Shown here: piece after piece, positions 1-9,675 of the stretch
Numbering within the stretch: position 1 is the first letter of the stretch
How the letters are laid out: each line of letters begins with the position of its first letter
From: JBCCGR01 sp039029195
GTDB lineage: Bacteria > Pseudomonadota > Alphaproteobacteria > Rhizobiales > Rhizobiaceae
Reading direction: 5' to 3'
DNA: 64,000 nucleotides
Assembly: GCA_039029195.1 (NCBI GenBank)
Contig: JBCCGR010000013.1
Location: 1-64,000, forward strand
Program-made: the position numbers and the translations under genes
The notes under the pieces: model-generated
What the model saw: the letters and a program-made list of their open reading frames with translations, nothing else
The model's database searches: none
Told to the model about the DNA's origin: nothing

Positions 1-92
1 ACCCAAAAATGATTAAATGATCCTTCAATTTCCTTTGATTATTATTGACACGCGACTTCAAATTTTTCGATTAGAACCGTCTGGGATATTGG

Positions 93-410
<318 letters not shown>

Positions 411-433
411 TGAGATTTGTTCCGGCTTTAATA

Positions 434-514
434 AATCGATGCGAACCTTAAAGAAGGCACTCAATGCATCGATCTGGTCACGCATTGCATCGATCTGGAA
501 AAATCGATGCGAAT
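434..514 (-). repeat. Inverted and direct ATCGATGC repeats in the rrn leader
   Basis: Two copies of AAATCGATGCGAA (434-446 and 502-514) flank two copies of TGCATCGATCTGG (466-478 and 487-499). The cores ATCGATGC and GCATCGAT are reverse complements, so several alternative hairpins can form in the pre-16S leader. In rrn operons sequence just upstream of 16S usually pairs with sequence downstream of it to make the RNase III processing stem; that this repeat cluster does so here is inference, because the downstream partner is outside the window. Confidence 0.6.
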
Positions 515-680
515 TGACGAGAACATTTTAAACACACCTGAGAACTTAACGTTCTCTGGTATTTGTAACATTCTCGAAACGTGTCCGCCGAAGTCTCGTA
601 TCGGACCAGTAAGGAAAAAGGAAATTCCCTAAAGATCCCGCAGAACTCCGCCGCCCACGTTTCTCTTTCTTTCTATTCAA

Positions 681-692
681 TTGTCAAAGATC
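681..692 (-). promoter_or_regulatory. rrn boxA antitermination element
   Basis: On the minus strand GATCTTTGACAA is followed by TTGAATAGAAAGA and GAAACGTGGGCGG, the arrangement typical of rhizobial rrn leaders. It resembles the boxA consensus bound by NusB/S10 for rRNA antitermination and sits between the promoter (856-884) and the 16S start. Confidence 0.6.
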
Positions 693-855
693 AGAAAACT
701 ACAGACGCGTTTTCGTTGGACTGAGTCGCACCTTGCGCCAGGCACTGAGCTCATCAGTCTTGGTAGGTTTTCGCCTAAGCGACGCCTTTCCTTGGGGTAT
801 CATCGGAGCGAGCGATGTTGTCGCCAGCGGCGCGCCGCCCTCGTTGATGGGCGGT

Positions 856-884
856 ATATAGGGTCGAACCCTTCTGACTGTCAA
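856..884 (-). promoter_or_regulatory. rrn promoter (-35 TTGACA, -10 CTATAT)
   Basis: On the minus strand TTGACA (879-884) and CTATAT (856-861) are separated by exactly 17 bp, a near-ideal vegetative sigma-factor promoter pointing toward the 16S gene about 450 nt downstream. The rest of 411-1146 contains only this promoter, the leader and boxA; no convincing protein gene was found there. Confidence 0.75.
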
Positions 885-1146
885 CAACGAAAATGATGTT
901 TTTTCGTTTTTTTTCGACGGCCCGATTTGGTCCTGATTCAGGCTCCTGATCCCGGCGGAAATACTGACTCCATATCCCGCAATTGTAAAGCGAAACGCCA
1001 AGGATTCTCCCGGTCAGCGCCTCATCGGAGGAAAAATCAGCAATTCAACACTCGCAATTGGGCGCCAGAACCCTATCGCAATTGGGCCTCATAGTTGATA
1101 TAGACCACAACACTTTATGACATTCGTTTGAAACCAGGATCGGAAA

Positions 1147-3141
1147 GTGGCTGCTGCCCAGTTGACCGGCAAATCCCGTCAATCCGTTGAAGCACAGCAG
1201 TTGTTGGGGCTCGAACCACCAATCCTGGCCGGGTCCGGACGACGCCCACCTGACAAACGACAAGTCAGCTTTCGCTGGCTCAGCGGAACGTTTCTGACAG
1301 GGGTCACTTCCACTCTTCTTATGGGGGGTGCACTCTACGCCGCTCTTGATGGCCGTCAGCTTCTGGCCACTCCACCTCAGGCTTCATCGGTCAACGGTGA
1401 TCAGGCCAACAAGCGAAAGCGCGCAGAAAAGGGTGATCGCCCGCTAGCAATCATCGCCACCCAGTCTTCCAGCAATCAGGTGATGCAAATTCCAACGGTC
1501 ACCCGGGTGGGTGAAGCGGAAGTGATTAAAAAGCGCCCGTTTGGGTACATCCATGCACCTTTGGCGGTGGCAACCAGCGGAAAGCTCAAATACCCGGCCT
1601 TCAATGCACTGACTGTGTTTTCCACGTCTGGCAAGGAAGAGGTGATCACTGCCGCCGCCAGCGATCAAATCTACGGTGCGGACATTGAAAGTGAAGTGAC
1701 CGTCCGGGTTATCGATTACCCGTTGGATAGCGAACTGTTCGACCCAAAGTCGGAACCGTCAGCCCGCGAAGTGGAAAAGCTGGTCGTTTCTATGGCGGAC
1801 GAGTTGAACAAGGGAACCGTCATGGTTGCCGCCATGCCGTGGTTCGACGATTCGCGTTTCTCATTGCAACAATCAGCCGAACCTATTGTGACCGGACCGG
1901 ACATTCGAATTACGGCCGCCAATGTTTTAACAATCAGCAAGCCGGACTCCGATGCTAAATTCAAGCGCAGCTTCTCTGAGGAAGTGATTGCAATTCGAAA
2001 GACTCGTCCACTGGCAGAAGCATTGGGAGACCTTGGAGCGGAACCCGCTTCCATTCGGGTCATAACTGATGCGCTGACCGGGGAGCTCGGCTCCACCGAT
2101 ATCGAAGCGGGCTACAAGCTCCGGGTCGCGTTTGAGCAGACGCAGGGCAACAAGTCGAAAAGCATCCGCCGGGTCAGCATTTATTATCAAGGTCGGCACA
2201 TCAGTTCGATAGCCCGCAGAGACAATGGCACTTTTGTCTATGGTCCGGCACCTGCACCAATACCGGCAGTGGCCGCCGACAATGCAAAGCCAGAACTGCA
2301 ACTGGTTGCGAGCGCCAAACTGCCCAACACTTATAACGGCATCTATCGGGCAGCTATGTCGCAGAAGCTTTCTCCGAAGCATATCGAGCGCCTGGTCAAG
2401 GTGTTCGCATTTGATGTGGACTTTCAAAAGCGCATCACACCGGCCGATGAGTTGGAAGTCTTTTACTCTCTTGAAGACGGCGGAGAGGATGCATCCTCTG
2501 CAGCCGAGATACTTTATGCCGGCATCACTCTGAACGGCACGAAGAAGCGGTACTATCGCTTTCGTACGTCTGATGACGGTGTGGTCGATTTCTACGATGA
2601 GTTCGGCAAGAGCGCGAAGAAGTTTCTGCTCAGAAAACCAGTTCCAAATGCGCGCTTTCGGTCAGGATTCGGAATGCGCCGCCATCCAATTTCCGGCTAT
2701 CGCAAAATGCACACCGGCGTTGACTGGTCAGCCAAACGCGGGACGCCAATTCTGTCTGCCGGAAATGGCGTTGTGGAGAAAGCGGGCTGGCATGCCGGTG
2801 GATATGGCAAACAAACCATCATCCGCCACGCCAATGGCTATAAAACATCGTATTCCCATCAAAGCCGGATCGCCAAAGGCGTGAAACCCGGTGCCCGGGT
2901 GCGCCAGGGTCAGGTGATCGGATCCATCGGCACAACTGGTCTCTCAACCGGCCCGCACCTTCATTATGAGGTGATCGTGAACGGTAACAAGGTCAATCCG
3001 ATGCGTATACGTCTGCCCAAAGGGCGCGTTCTCAAGGGTGCGGAACTGGCAGCGTTCGAGCGCGAGCGTGATCGCATCAACGCGCTTATTAATCCGCCGG
3101 AAGATCAAAAATCCGGCGGACGCCTCGCCTTCAACCAGTAG
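1147..3141 (+). CDS. M23-family zinc metallopeptidase, membrane anchored
   Basis: A 664-residue protein with a GTG start preceded by AGGAT. A single membrane segment lies near residues 46-66, so the rest is probably periplasmic. The C-terminal third (about 504-620) is a LytM/M23 peptidase domain: HTGVD (H522, D526) and HLH (H604, H606) supply the zinc and catalytic residues, with another His in SYSH (H571). The set looks complete, so it is predicted to cut peptidoglycan cross-links rather than be a degenerate EnvC-type activator. The long middle part (about 70-500) resembles extensions of other rhizobial M23 proteins but shows no clear domain by eye. Convergent with clpB. Confidence 0.88.
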   Translation: MAAAQLTGKSRQSVEAQQLLGLEPPILAGSGRRPPDKRQVSFRWLSGTFLTGVTSTLLMGGALYAALDGRQLLATPPQASSVNGDQANKRKRAEKGDRPLAIIATQSSSNQVMQIPTVTRVGEAEVIKKRPFGYIHAPLAVATSGKLKYPAFNALTVFSTSGKEEVITAAASDQIYGADIESEVTVRVIDYPLDSELFDPKSEPSAREVEKLVVSMADELNKGTVMVAAMPWFDDSRFSLQQSAEPIVTGPDIRITAANVLTISKPDSDAKFKRSFSEEVIAIRKTRPLAEALGDLGAEPASIRVITDALTGELGSTDIEAGYKLRVAFEQTQGNKSKSIRRVSIYYQGRHISSIARRDNGTFVYGPAPAPIPAVAADNAKPELQLVASAKLPNTYNGIYRAAMSQKLSPKHIERLVKVFAFDVDFQKRITPADELEVFYSLEDGGEDASSAAEILYAGITLNGTKKRYYRFRTSDDGVVDFYDEFGKSAKKFLLRKPVPNARFRSGFGMRRHPISGYRKMHTGVDWSAKRGTPILSAGNGVVEKAGWHAGGYGKQTIIRHANGYKTSYSHQSRIAKGVKPGARVRQGQVIGSIGTTGLSTGPHLHYEVIVNGNKVNPMRIRLPKGRVLKGAELAAFERERDRINALINPPEDQKSGGRLAFNQ

Positions 3142-3150
3142 AGCTAGCTG

Positions 3151-3187
3151 AACAAGGTCGGCGGGACGATTTCCCTTCGACCTTGTT
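3151..3187. terminator. Inverted repeat between convergent M23 gene and clpB
   Basis: AACAAGGTCG and CGACCTTGTT form a perfect 10-bp stem with a 17-nt loop in the 50-bp gap between two convergent genes. No long T run follows on either strand, so intrinsic termination is plausible but not certain; it may act in both directions. Confidence 0.5.
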
Positions 3188-3191
3188 GTTG

Positions 3192-5807
3192 TTACGCCGC
3201 GGCTTCGTCGGGAACCGCGGTTGGTCTTGAAGCTGGCTTGAGCACAAGTCGATCGGATCCCGCTGAAATACGAACCTTCTGCCCGTCGTTCACGTCGCCG
3301 GATAGAATTTTCTCCGCAAGCGGGTCCTGAAGGTACTTCTGAATGACCCGTTTCAGCGGCCTTGCACCATAAGAGGGATCATATCCTTTCTGGGCAAGCC
3401 ATGCTGTTGCTGTGTCATCCAAAGCCAGTTCGATCTTGCGATCAGCCAACAGGCTTTCCAGACGACGGAGCTGAATGGCGACAATACCCGCCATGTCATC
3501 CCGCTTGAGGCGATGGAAGAGAATTGTCTCATCCACCCGGTTCAGGAATTCCGGCCGGAACGATGCCCAAACCACGTCCATCACCTGCTCTCTTGCCGCT
3601 TCCGCATCCTCGTCCTCTTTCAGGGCAACCAGATATTCAGCACCCAGATTCGATGTCATGATGATGAGCGTATTGCGGAAATCCACGGTACGGCCCTGAC
3701 CATCGGTCAACCGACCGTCATCAAGTACTTGCAAAAGCACATTGAAGACATCCGGATGAGCTTTTTCGATCTCATCGAAAAGGACAACCTGATAGGGGCG
3801 GCGGCGAACGGCTTCTGTCAGAACACCACCTTCTTCATAGCCAACATATCCAGGAGGGGCACCGATCAACCGGGCGACCGAGTGCTTCTCCATGAATTCT
3901 GACATGTCGAGACGCACCATCGCGCCATCATCATCAAAGAGATAATCAGCGAGCGCTTTGGTGAGTTCCGTCTTGCCCACACCTGTAGGCCCAAGGAAGA
4001 TGAAGGAACCCAAAGGACGATTCGGATCCTGAATGCCGGCCCGGGAACGGCGGACCGCTTTTGACACCGCTTGCACAGCTTCGCCCTGTCCGATTACGCG
4101 TTCAGCGAGCTCATCTTCCATGCGCAGAAGTTTCTCGCGTTCGCCTTCGAGCATCTTGTCAACCGGAATGCCGGTCCAGCGTGAAACCACCTGTGCGATG
4201 TGAGATGGGGTAACAGCTTCTTCCATCATGGACGGCACACTGTCTCCATCGCCTTCAGCATCGGCAATTTTTCGCTCAAGCTCCGGGATCACGCCATAGG
4301 ACAGTTCTCCCGCCTGAGCGAGGTCACCCTTTCGCTGAGCCTGTTCCAGCTGAATGCGTGCCTGATCAAGCTTCTCCTTCAGATCGCGCGTATCCGATAA
4401 CTTGTCTTTCTCTTGCATCCAACGTGCAGATAGCTCATTCGCATTCTCTTCCAGATCGGCCAGATCGCCTTCAAGCTTGGCAAGCCGATCTTTTGAGGCC
4501 TGATCCTTTTCTTTGAGCAGCGCCTCTCGCTCGATCTTCATCTGGATGATGCGCCGATCAAGCTCATCCAGTTCTTCAGGTTTTGAATCAACCTGCATCC
4601 TGAGCCGCGATGCCGCTTCGTCCATCAAATCGATGGCTTTGTCCGGCAAAAAACGATCTGTGATGTAACGATTAGACAGGGTTGCGGCTGACACGAGTGA
4701 GGAATCGGTGATTCGAACCCCGTGATGCAGCTCATATTTTTCCTTGATCCCACGCAGGATGGAAATTGTGTCGTCCACCGCCGGTTCCGAAATGAAAACG
4801 GGCTGGAAGCGGCGGGCAAGTGCCGCATCCTTTTCCACATGCTTGCGATATTCATCGAGCGTGGTGGCACCAACGCAATGCAGTTCACCACGAGCCAAAG
4901 CCGGTTTCAGGAGATTGGATGCATCCATCGCGCCTTCGGTTTTTCCGGCGCCAATGAGCGTATGCATCTCATCAATAAAGAGCACGATGCCACCATCGGC
5001 GGCTTGCACTTCGCCAAGCACAGCCTTCAAACGCTCTTCGAATTCTCCGCGGTATTTTGCGCCTGCAATCAGTGCGCCCATGTCGAGCGCCATCAATTGC
5101 TTGTCTTTGAGGGACTCTGGCACATCGCCATTGATAATCCGCAACGCAAGACCTTCAGCAATTGCTGTCTTGCCGACACCCGGTTCACCAATCAGTACGG
5201 GGTTGTTCTTTGTGCGTCGCGACAAAACTTGAATCGCGCGACGAATTTCTTCATCACGTCCGATGACGGGATCAAGACGTCCATCACGGGCATCCTGGGT
5301 GAGATCACGCGCATACTTCTTCAAGGCATCATAGCCTTCTTCGGCTGAAGCTGTATCGGCGGTTCTGCCCTTGCGAATTGCTTCGATTGCCTGGTTGAGC
5401 GCTGTTGGCGTGACGCCAGCTTTGGAAAGAATGCCGGAGGTTGCCGCACCCTTTTCCACTACGAGTGCGAGCAAAAGACGCTCGACCGTTACAAACTGGT
5501 CCCCGGCCTTCTTGGCAACCTTTTCAGCGGTGTCGAAAACCTTGGCGAGGGGCTGCGCCAGATAAAGTTGCCCATTGCCGCCAGAAACCTGCGGCAATTT
5601 TGAAATCGCAGTTTCGGTCGCAAGCAGCGCATCCTTTGCATTGCCACCTGCGCGTTCAATCAGACCGCTCGCGAGTCCCTGCTCATCCTGAAGCAGTTCA
5701 CGCAAGATATGTTCGGGGACGAATTGCTGGTGGCCATCAGCCAGTGCACGCGATTGTGCGGACTGCAAAAATCCGCGCACACGTTCTGTGTATTTTTCTA
5801 AGTTCAT
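3192..5807 (-). CDS. clpB: ATP-dependent disaggregase ClpB
   Basis: An 871-residue Hsp100 protein that, with DnaK, extracts polypeptides from aggregates. An N-terminal Clp_N domain (about 1-145) is followed by a first AAA+ domain with Walker A GEPGVGKT (about 207-214), a coiled middle domain rich in Glu/Lys (about 400-520), and a second AAA+ domain with GPTGVGKTE and the ClpB C-terminal D2 domain. Length matches the family. An in-frame ATG at 5813 abuts the GAGAGGA Shine-Dalgarno, so the ATG at 5807, about 6 nt from it, is preferred. A sigma32-like promoter lies upstream. Confidence 0.97.
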   Translation of the reverse strand: MNLEKYTERVRGFLQSAQSRALADGHQQFVPEHILRELLQDEQGLASGLIERAGGNAKDALLATETAISKLPQVSGGNGQLYLAQPLAKVFDTAEKVAKKAGDQFVTVERLLLALVVEKGAATSGILSKAGVTPTALNQAIEAIRKGRTADTASAEEGYDALKKYARDLTQDARDGRLDPVIGRDEEIRRAIQVLSRRTKNNPVLIGEPGVGKTAIAEGLALRIINGDVPESLKDKQLMALDMGALIAGAKYRGEFEERLKAVLGEVQAADGGIVLFIDEMHTLIGAGKTEGAMDASNLLKPALARGELHCVGATTLDEYRKHVEKDAALARRFQPVFISEPAVDDTISILRGIKEKYELHHGVRITDSSLVSAATLSNRYITDRFLPDKAIDLMDEAASRLRMQVDSKPEELDELDRRIIQMKIEREALLKEKDQASKDRLAKLEGDLADLEENANELSARWMQEKDKLSDTRDLKEKLDQARIQLEQAQRKGDLAQAGELSYGVIPELERKIADAEGDGDSVPSMMEEAVTPSHIAQVVSRWTGIPVDKMLEGEREKLLRMEDELAERVIGQGEAVQAVSKAVRRSRAGIQDPNRPLGSFIFLGPTGVGKTELTKALADYLFDDDGAMVRLDMSEFMEKHSVARLIGAPPGYVGYEEGGVLTEAVRRRPYQVVLFDEIEKAHPDVFNVLLQVLDDGRLTDGQGRTVDFRNTLIIMTSNLGAEYLVALKEDEDAEAAREQVMDVVWASFRPEFLNRVDETILFHRLKRDDMAGIVAIQLRRLESLLADRKIELALDDTATAWLAQKGYDPSYGARPLKRVIQKYLQDPLAEKILSGDVNDGQKVRISAGSDRLVLKPASRPTAVPDEAAA

Positions 5808-5896
5808 GGTCATTCCTCTCAATATCCACCCGCGTTTGCGGCATGGAATGAAAAACGAAGACAGGCCCCCGCGAGGCAGCAGACCTTTCCGAGAAG

Positions 5897-5924
5897 ATAT
5901 AGGAACGTTTGTTCAAATGTGAAG
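5897..5924 (-). promoter_or_regulatory. Candidate heat-shock (RpoH) promoter of clpB
   Basis: On the minus strand CTTCAC (5919-5924) and CCTATAT (5897-5903) are 15 bp apart, about 90 bp before the clpB start. This resembles alphaproteobacterial RpoH promoters (CTTG-like -35, CCTATNT-like -10). Heat-shock control of clpB is expected from the family; assignment of this exact site is inference. Confidence 0.45.
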
Positions 5925-6000
5925 CGGGCACCGCAATTTGCCTGCTAGGGCCTCTGCGCGGATTCAGCAATTGGAAAACAGTTTCCCTCATGCTCACAGT

Positions 6001-6579
6001 ATGAGTTTTTCCCATCCGCCCGACGTTATCTCATTTGAAAAACACCGCCGACGTAAACGGCGACGCGGTCAGTGGTTGCCACTGCTCGTGATTGGCATGT
6101 TGCTACAGCTTGTTTTGTTTGCCGTCATGACAGGAAATCACACAACGCTGGTTGCATGGGCTGGTACGTTTGCGGGAAATCTGAATCAGTTCGCAGACTT
6201 AAAGCCAGGCAAACCGTCGGCGTACACCCACAAGGCCACATTTCCTCTTTGTAATGGCGGACTTCGGTACACCTGCACCGTTGATGGCGACACGGTGTGG
6301 TACAAGGGTGAGAAGTTTCGACTTTCCGGCATTGATGCGCCGGAAACATTCAAGCCCCGATGCCGCGAAGAACGAAGACTTGGCGAACGAGCCAAGCGGC
6401 GCCTCGCGTCAATCCTTAGCAACAATGCATGGTCGATTGAACGTCAAGGCATAGATCGTTATGGCCGAACGCTAGCGCGGTTCCGCATTGGAAACAAAAC
6501 GGTGGGAGACATGCTGGTGAAAGAGCGGTTGGCAAAGCGCTGGCAGGGTCGAAAAGCACGATGGTGCGCAAATGCCTGA
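6001..6579 (+). CDS. Thermonuclease-fold (SNase-like) protein with membrane anchor
   Basis: 192 residues from the ATG at 6001. A basic N-terminus (HRRRKRRR) precedes one hydrophobic segment (about 25-45), and an SNase/OB-fold domain covers about 82-185. Staphylococcal-nuclease signatures are present: VDGDT (about 94-98), GIDAPE (110-115) and DRYGRTLA (152-159), giving the acidic calcium ligands and the catalytic Arg. It is probably an anchored periplasmic nuclease. An upstream TTG at 5938 would add 21 residues, but the ATG gives a more typical signal-anchor. It diverges from clpB. Confidence 0.82.
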   Translation: MSFSHPPDVISFEKHRRRKRRRGQWLPLLVIGMLLQLVLFAVMTGNHTTLVAWAGTFAGNLNQFADLKPGKPSAYTHKATFPLCNGGLRYTCTVDGDTVWYKGEKFRLSGIDAPETFKPRCREERRLGERAKRRLASILSNNAWSIERQGIDRYGRTLARFRIGNKTVGDMLVKERLAKRWQGRKARWCANA

Positions 6580-6612
6580 ACCAGAAGTTCGAGGGTAACC
6601 AATCTAAAATTC

Positions 6613-6637
6613 GCCGGGTGACAGACCATCACCCGGC
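6613..6637 (-). terminator. Hairpin between nuclease gene and DUF4167 gene
   Basis: GCCGGGTGA and TCACCCGGC form a perfect 9-bp GC-rich stem with a 7-nt loop. On the minus strand it is followed by GAATTTTAG, so it fits a terminator for the DUF4167 gene that ends at 6644; it may also serve the convergent nuclease gene. Confidence 0.6.
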
Positions 6638-6643
6638 CAATTG

Positions 6644-7297
6644 TCACTCGCCGACGATGAAGGCAGGCAATTCGCTGGCATTATCGGACGCGGCCTGCTC
6701 GGCTGGTGCGTCTGTAGCTTCCCGTTTGGGTCGACGCGGACGTCGCGTGCGCTTTGGCTTGGGTTCGCCTTCAGCTTCCGCCTCGGCTTTTGGAGCCGCA
6801 CCGTTCACCGGCGTGTCCTTGATGCTGACTTCGGCAGGAACTTCATCCAGCACCGGCTGCGGTCCGGATCCGTTAACAGCACTTACGTCACCATCTGAAG
6901 CGGAAGACGGCGCTGTCGCTTCCCCTTCATTCTTAGACTGGTCAGACGCCTGTCCGTTTGCTGCTTCAGCGTCGCCGCTGTTGCGGTTCTCACGCTCTGC
7001 AGCTTCCTGCTGGCGCTGCTCATTGCGTTGGGCTTGAGCTGCCACAGCTGCCGCAATCATGCGATTATAATGCTCGGCATGCTGATGATAATTTTCAGCG
7101 GCAATCATGTCTCCGGACGAAATTGCGTCCCGGGCAAGTGCCATATATTTTTCCGCAATATGAGCGGCAGTGCCGCGAATCTTTACGTCAGGCCCGCTGC
7201 TCTCCATAGAGCGATTGAGCTGATTTTGCCCCTTACGCCCGCCGCCGCCTCCGCGGCCACGCATACGCTGCTTATTCTGTTGCTGTCCTTGCCTCAT
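6644..7297 (-). CDS. DUF4167 domain-containing protein
   Basis: 217 residues. The N-terminus is Gln/Arg/Gly-rich (RGRGGGGGRKGQNQLNR), then comes the conserved DUF4167 core (about 30-85, including AEKYMALARDA and AENYHQHAEHYNR), and the C-terminal half is disordered and Ala/Glu/Pro-rich with a basic RRPRRPKR stretch. The family is widespread in Alphaproteobacteria and conserved beside prmC/prfA. Composition suggests nucleic-acid or ribosome contact, but function is not established; I claim only the family. Confidence 0.85.
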   Translation of the reverse strand: MRQGQQQNKQRMRGRGGGGGRKGQNQLNRSMESSGPDVKIRGTAAHIAEKYMALARDAISSGDMIAAENYHQHAEHYNRMIAAAVAAQAQRNEQRQQEAAERENRNSGDAEAANGQASDQSKNEGEATAPSSASDGDVSAVNGSGPQPVLDEVPAEVSIKDTPVNGAAPKAEAEAEGEPKPKRTRRPRRPKREATDAPAEQAASDNASELPAFIVGE

Positions 7298-7650
7298 CCG
7301 TGTCTCTATTCTTGAGGAATTGGAACCTTCTTCAGGTGAGACCGCCTATTCGGCACCGACCAAACTGCTCTTGAATGCAAAAGCATGGTGCTTTTGCAAA
7401 GCATGTCGGCTCAATGGTTCATTTCACCTGACGTCCGGTTATGTTTGCCCCGACCCGTCGGTCGGCCACATTTTCTAAATCCGGGATACCCAGCCTGCAC
7501 TGTTGAACAGTAAATCTGATTCGCTTTCGGGATAACACCGCCAATGCGAGGCAAGGTCTCAAAGACATTAGTCATTCACCCAATCCTTGCCAAGTGTTTT
7601 TTTGCTCATCGAGTTTCGAGCGAGTGTTGACACTCCGGGCGCTTGAGATC
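7298..7650. other. Intergenic region with a perfect hairpin (7376-7398)
   Basis: 353 bp between the DUF4167 gene and prmC without a recognisable gene. The only clear structure is a 10-bp perfect inverted repeat with a 3-nt loop (TGCAAAAGCA / TGCTTTTGCA, 7376-7398), about 80 bp upstream of the DUF4167 start. It could be an operator or an RNA hairpin in the 5' leader; neither is shown. Confidence 0.5.
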
Positions 7651-8550
7651 TCAATCAGGTGTCAGGACCAATCCACGAGCATTGCCGCCAAGGTCATTCA
7701 GTTGTGATTCCACACGCCAGCCCGACTCCTCTGCCAGTAGGCATAAAACATCACGCTGATCAAACCCGTGTTCGACAACCAGCACTCCCTCCGGTGTTAG
7801 AAAGCGTACCGCTTGTGAGAAAATCACGCGATATGGATCAAGGCCATCATTGCCCCCGTCCAGCGCCGCGACAGGATCGTGAAGGCGAACCTCTTTCTGC
7901 AAACCGCTCATCGTGCCAGACGGAATATAGGGCGGATTAGAGACAATAATGTCGAATGCCCGACCATCGCAGTCTTTCAGTGCATCAAACCAATTTCCCT
8001 TTTTGAGGCTGACGCGCTTGGCAAGTCCGAGTTCTTGCGCATTGAGAGATGCCGCCTGCAATGCGTCTGATGAAATGTCGGTGAGGATCGCGAACGAGCT
8101 TCGCAATTCAGCAGCGAGTGTAAGGCCTAGAACACCCGTGCCAGTTCCCAGATCAAGAATGTGCAACGGTTCGTCGTGCCGACCAGATCTGTCAATCCGA
8201 GCAAGGACCGCCTCAATCAGCACCTCACTGTCTGGACGAGGTTCGAGCGTATGGGAGTTCAAAATAAAGTGGCGACCCCAGAATTCTCTATGTCCGAGAA
8301 TACGATGAACTGGTTCTCCCTCGAGACGCCGCTCGCATAGCTGTTCAAAAAGCTCCGCCTGATGCGAACCCAGCCTGTCGTTCTCAATTGCGACCAGCCT
8401 GGCACCGTCGCAGGACAGCGTGTGGCTCATTAGCAGACGGGCGTCGAGACCGGGCGTCTCCAACCCGGCCTCAGCAAAAGCGCTCGCCGTTTCCCGAATG
8501 ATGAAACCAATTGTTGGGACACTGTCCCGATCTAGAATGTCAGGCGACAT
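7651..8550 (-). CDS. prmC: Release factor glutamine methyltransferase PrmC
   Basis: 299 residues. PrmC (HemK) N5-methylates the Gln of the GGQ motif of class I release factors using SAM. An N-terminal helical domain (about 1-100) precedes a Rossmann methyltransferase domain with DLGTGTG (133-139, SAM binding) and the substrate-Gln-binding NPPY (205-208). Its start overlaps the end of prfA, its substrate's gene, by 11 bp, so translation is probably coupled. Confidence 0.96.
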   Translation of the reverse strand: MSPDILDRDSVPTIGFIIRETASAFAEAGLETPGLDARLLMSHTLSCDGARLVAIENDRLGSHQAELFEQLCERRLEGEPVHRILGHREFWGRHFILNSHTLEPRPDSEVLIEAVLARIDRSGRHDEPLHILDLGTGTGVLGLTLAAELRSSFAILTDISSDALQAASLNAQELGLAKRVSLKKGNWFDALKDCDGRAFDIIVSNPPYIPSGTMSGLQKEVRLHDPVAALDGGNDGLDPYRVIFSQAVRFLTPEGVLVVEHGFDQRDVLCLLAEESGWRVESQLNDLGGNARGLVLTPD

Positions 8551-9619
8551 CGTCGCCCAAGGCGGCCAGCTGGCTTGCCTGAAAATCCGCGATCAGGGCA
8601 TCAAATATTTCATCCAGCCCTTCGCCCATGATGATTTTATCAAGCTTGTAGAGGGTCAAATTGATTCTGTGGTCTGACACGCGCCCCTGAGGAAAGTTGT
8701 ACGTCCGAATCCGTTCCGAACGATCACCTGAGCCAACTTGCCCGCGCCGCGAGTCCGCCCTCTCTTGATCCGCCTTTTGCCGTTCCATGTCGTAGAGCCG
8801 AGTGCGCAGTTCTTTCATCGCATTCGCGCGATTTTGATGCTGGGACTTTTCCGAACTCATTACAACGATACCGCTTGGCAGGTGAGTGATGCGAACAGCA
8901 GAATCAGTGGTGTTGACGTGCTGCCCCCCAGCGCCTGACGAACGCATCGTGTCAATGCGGATGTCTTCGTTGCGGATCTCGACATCAATCTCTTCAGCTT
9001 CCGGAAGCACAGCCACAGTGGCGGCAGAAGTGTGCACGCGTCCACCCGACTCGGTCTCGGGAACCCGCTGAACCCGGTGAACACCCGACTCAAACTTCAG
9101 ACGGGCAAAGACACCGCGACCAGTGATTGACGCAATGATCTCCTTAAAGCCACCCACTTCCCCCGCGCTTTCAGACAGGATCTCCACCTTCCAGCGATTT
9201 GCTTCTGCATGGCGCTGATACATGCGGAACAGATCACCAGCGAACAGTGCGGCTTCTGAACCGCCTGTTCCTGCTCGAACCTCCAGAATTGCGCTTTTAT
9301 CATCAGCGCTGTCCTTCGGTAGAAGGAGCAGTTGCAATTCCTCTTCAAGACTGGCGATCCGGGTCTCAAGTTCTTCTTTCTCAAGTGTCGCCAGTTCCCG
9401 CATTTCGGCGTCTGTGTCAGCATCACCGAGAAGTTCAATCGCACCTTCAAGATCAGATCGCGCAGATTGCATCTCCCGGATTTTCTCCACGACGGGCCCC
9501 ATCTCCGAAAACTCGGAGGCCAGTTTGACATAGGTCTCAGGGTCGGGGTTTGCGCTCATCGCACTCTCAATTTCTGAGTAGCGAGCAAGAATTTGGGAGA
9601 TTTTTTCTTCAGGCAGCAT
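8540..9619 (-). CDS. prfA: Peptide chain release factor 1
   Basis: 359 residues, standard RF1 length. It recognises UAA/UAG and triggers peptidyl-tRNA hydrolysis. Visible features are the tripeptide anticodon region PET (about 187-189, in HRVQRVPETESGG) and the catalytic GGQ (231-233, in SSGAGGQHVN), whose Gln is the PrmC target. The coiled N-terminal domain occupies about 1-100. It is followed immediately by prmC in the same operon. Confidence 0.98.
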   Translation of the reverse strand: MLPEEKISQILARYSEIESAMSANPDPETYVKLASEFSEMGPVVEKIREMQSARSDLEGAIELLGDADTDAEMRELATLEKEELETRIASLEEELQLLLLPKDSADDKSAILEVRAGTGGSEAALFAGDLFRMYQRHAEANRWKVEILSESAGEVGGFKEIIASITGRGVFARLKFESGVHRVQRVPETESGGRVHTSAATVAVLPEAEEIDVEIRNEDIRIDTMRSSGAGGQHVNTTDSAVRITHLPSGIVVMSSEKSQHQNRANAMKELRTRLYDMERQKADQERADSRRGQVGSGDRSERIRTYNFPQGRVSDHRINLTLYKLDKIIMGEGLDEIFDALIADFQASQLAALGDDVA

Positions 9620-9675
9620 GAGAGGAGTGACTCAATCGGAAATCGGCGTGGCGAAACGGTGCTTTCTGCGCACCG

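Noticed and set aside
4700..4720. GATTCGAACCCCG resembling a tRNA T-arm
   Set aside because: Lies inside the clpB coding sequence with no acceptor stem or anticodon arm around it.
3192..5807. Possible ClpA/ClpC instead of ClpB
   Set aside because: Long middle domain, the N-terminal MNLEKYTERV and D2 sequence are ClpB type; no ClpP-binding IGF/L loop was noted.
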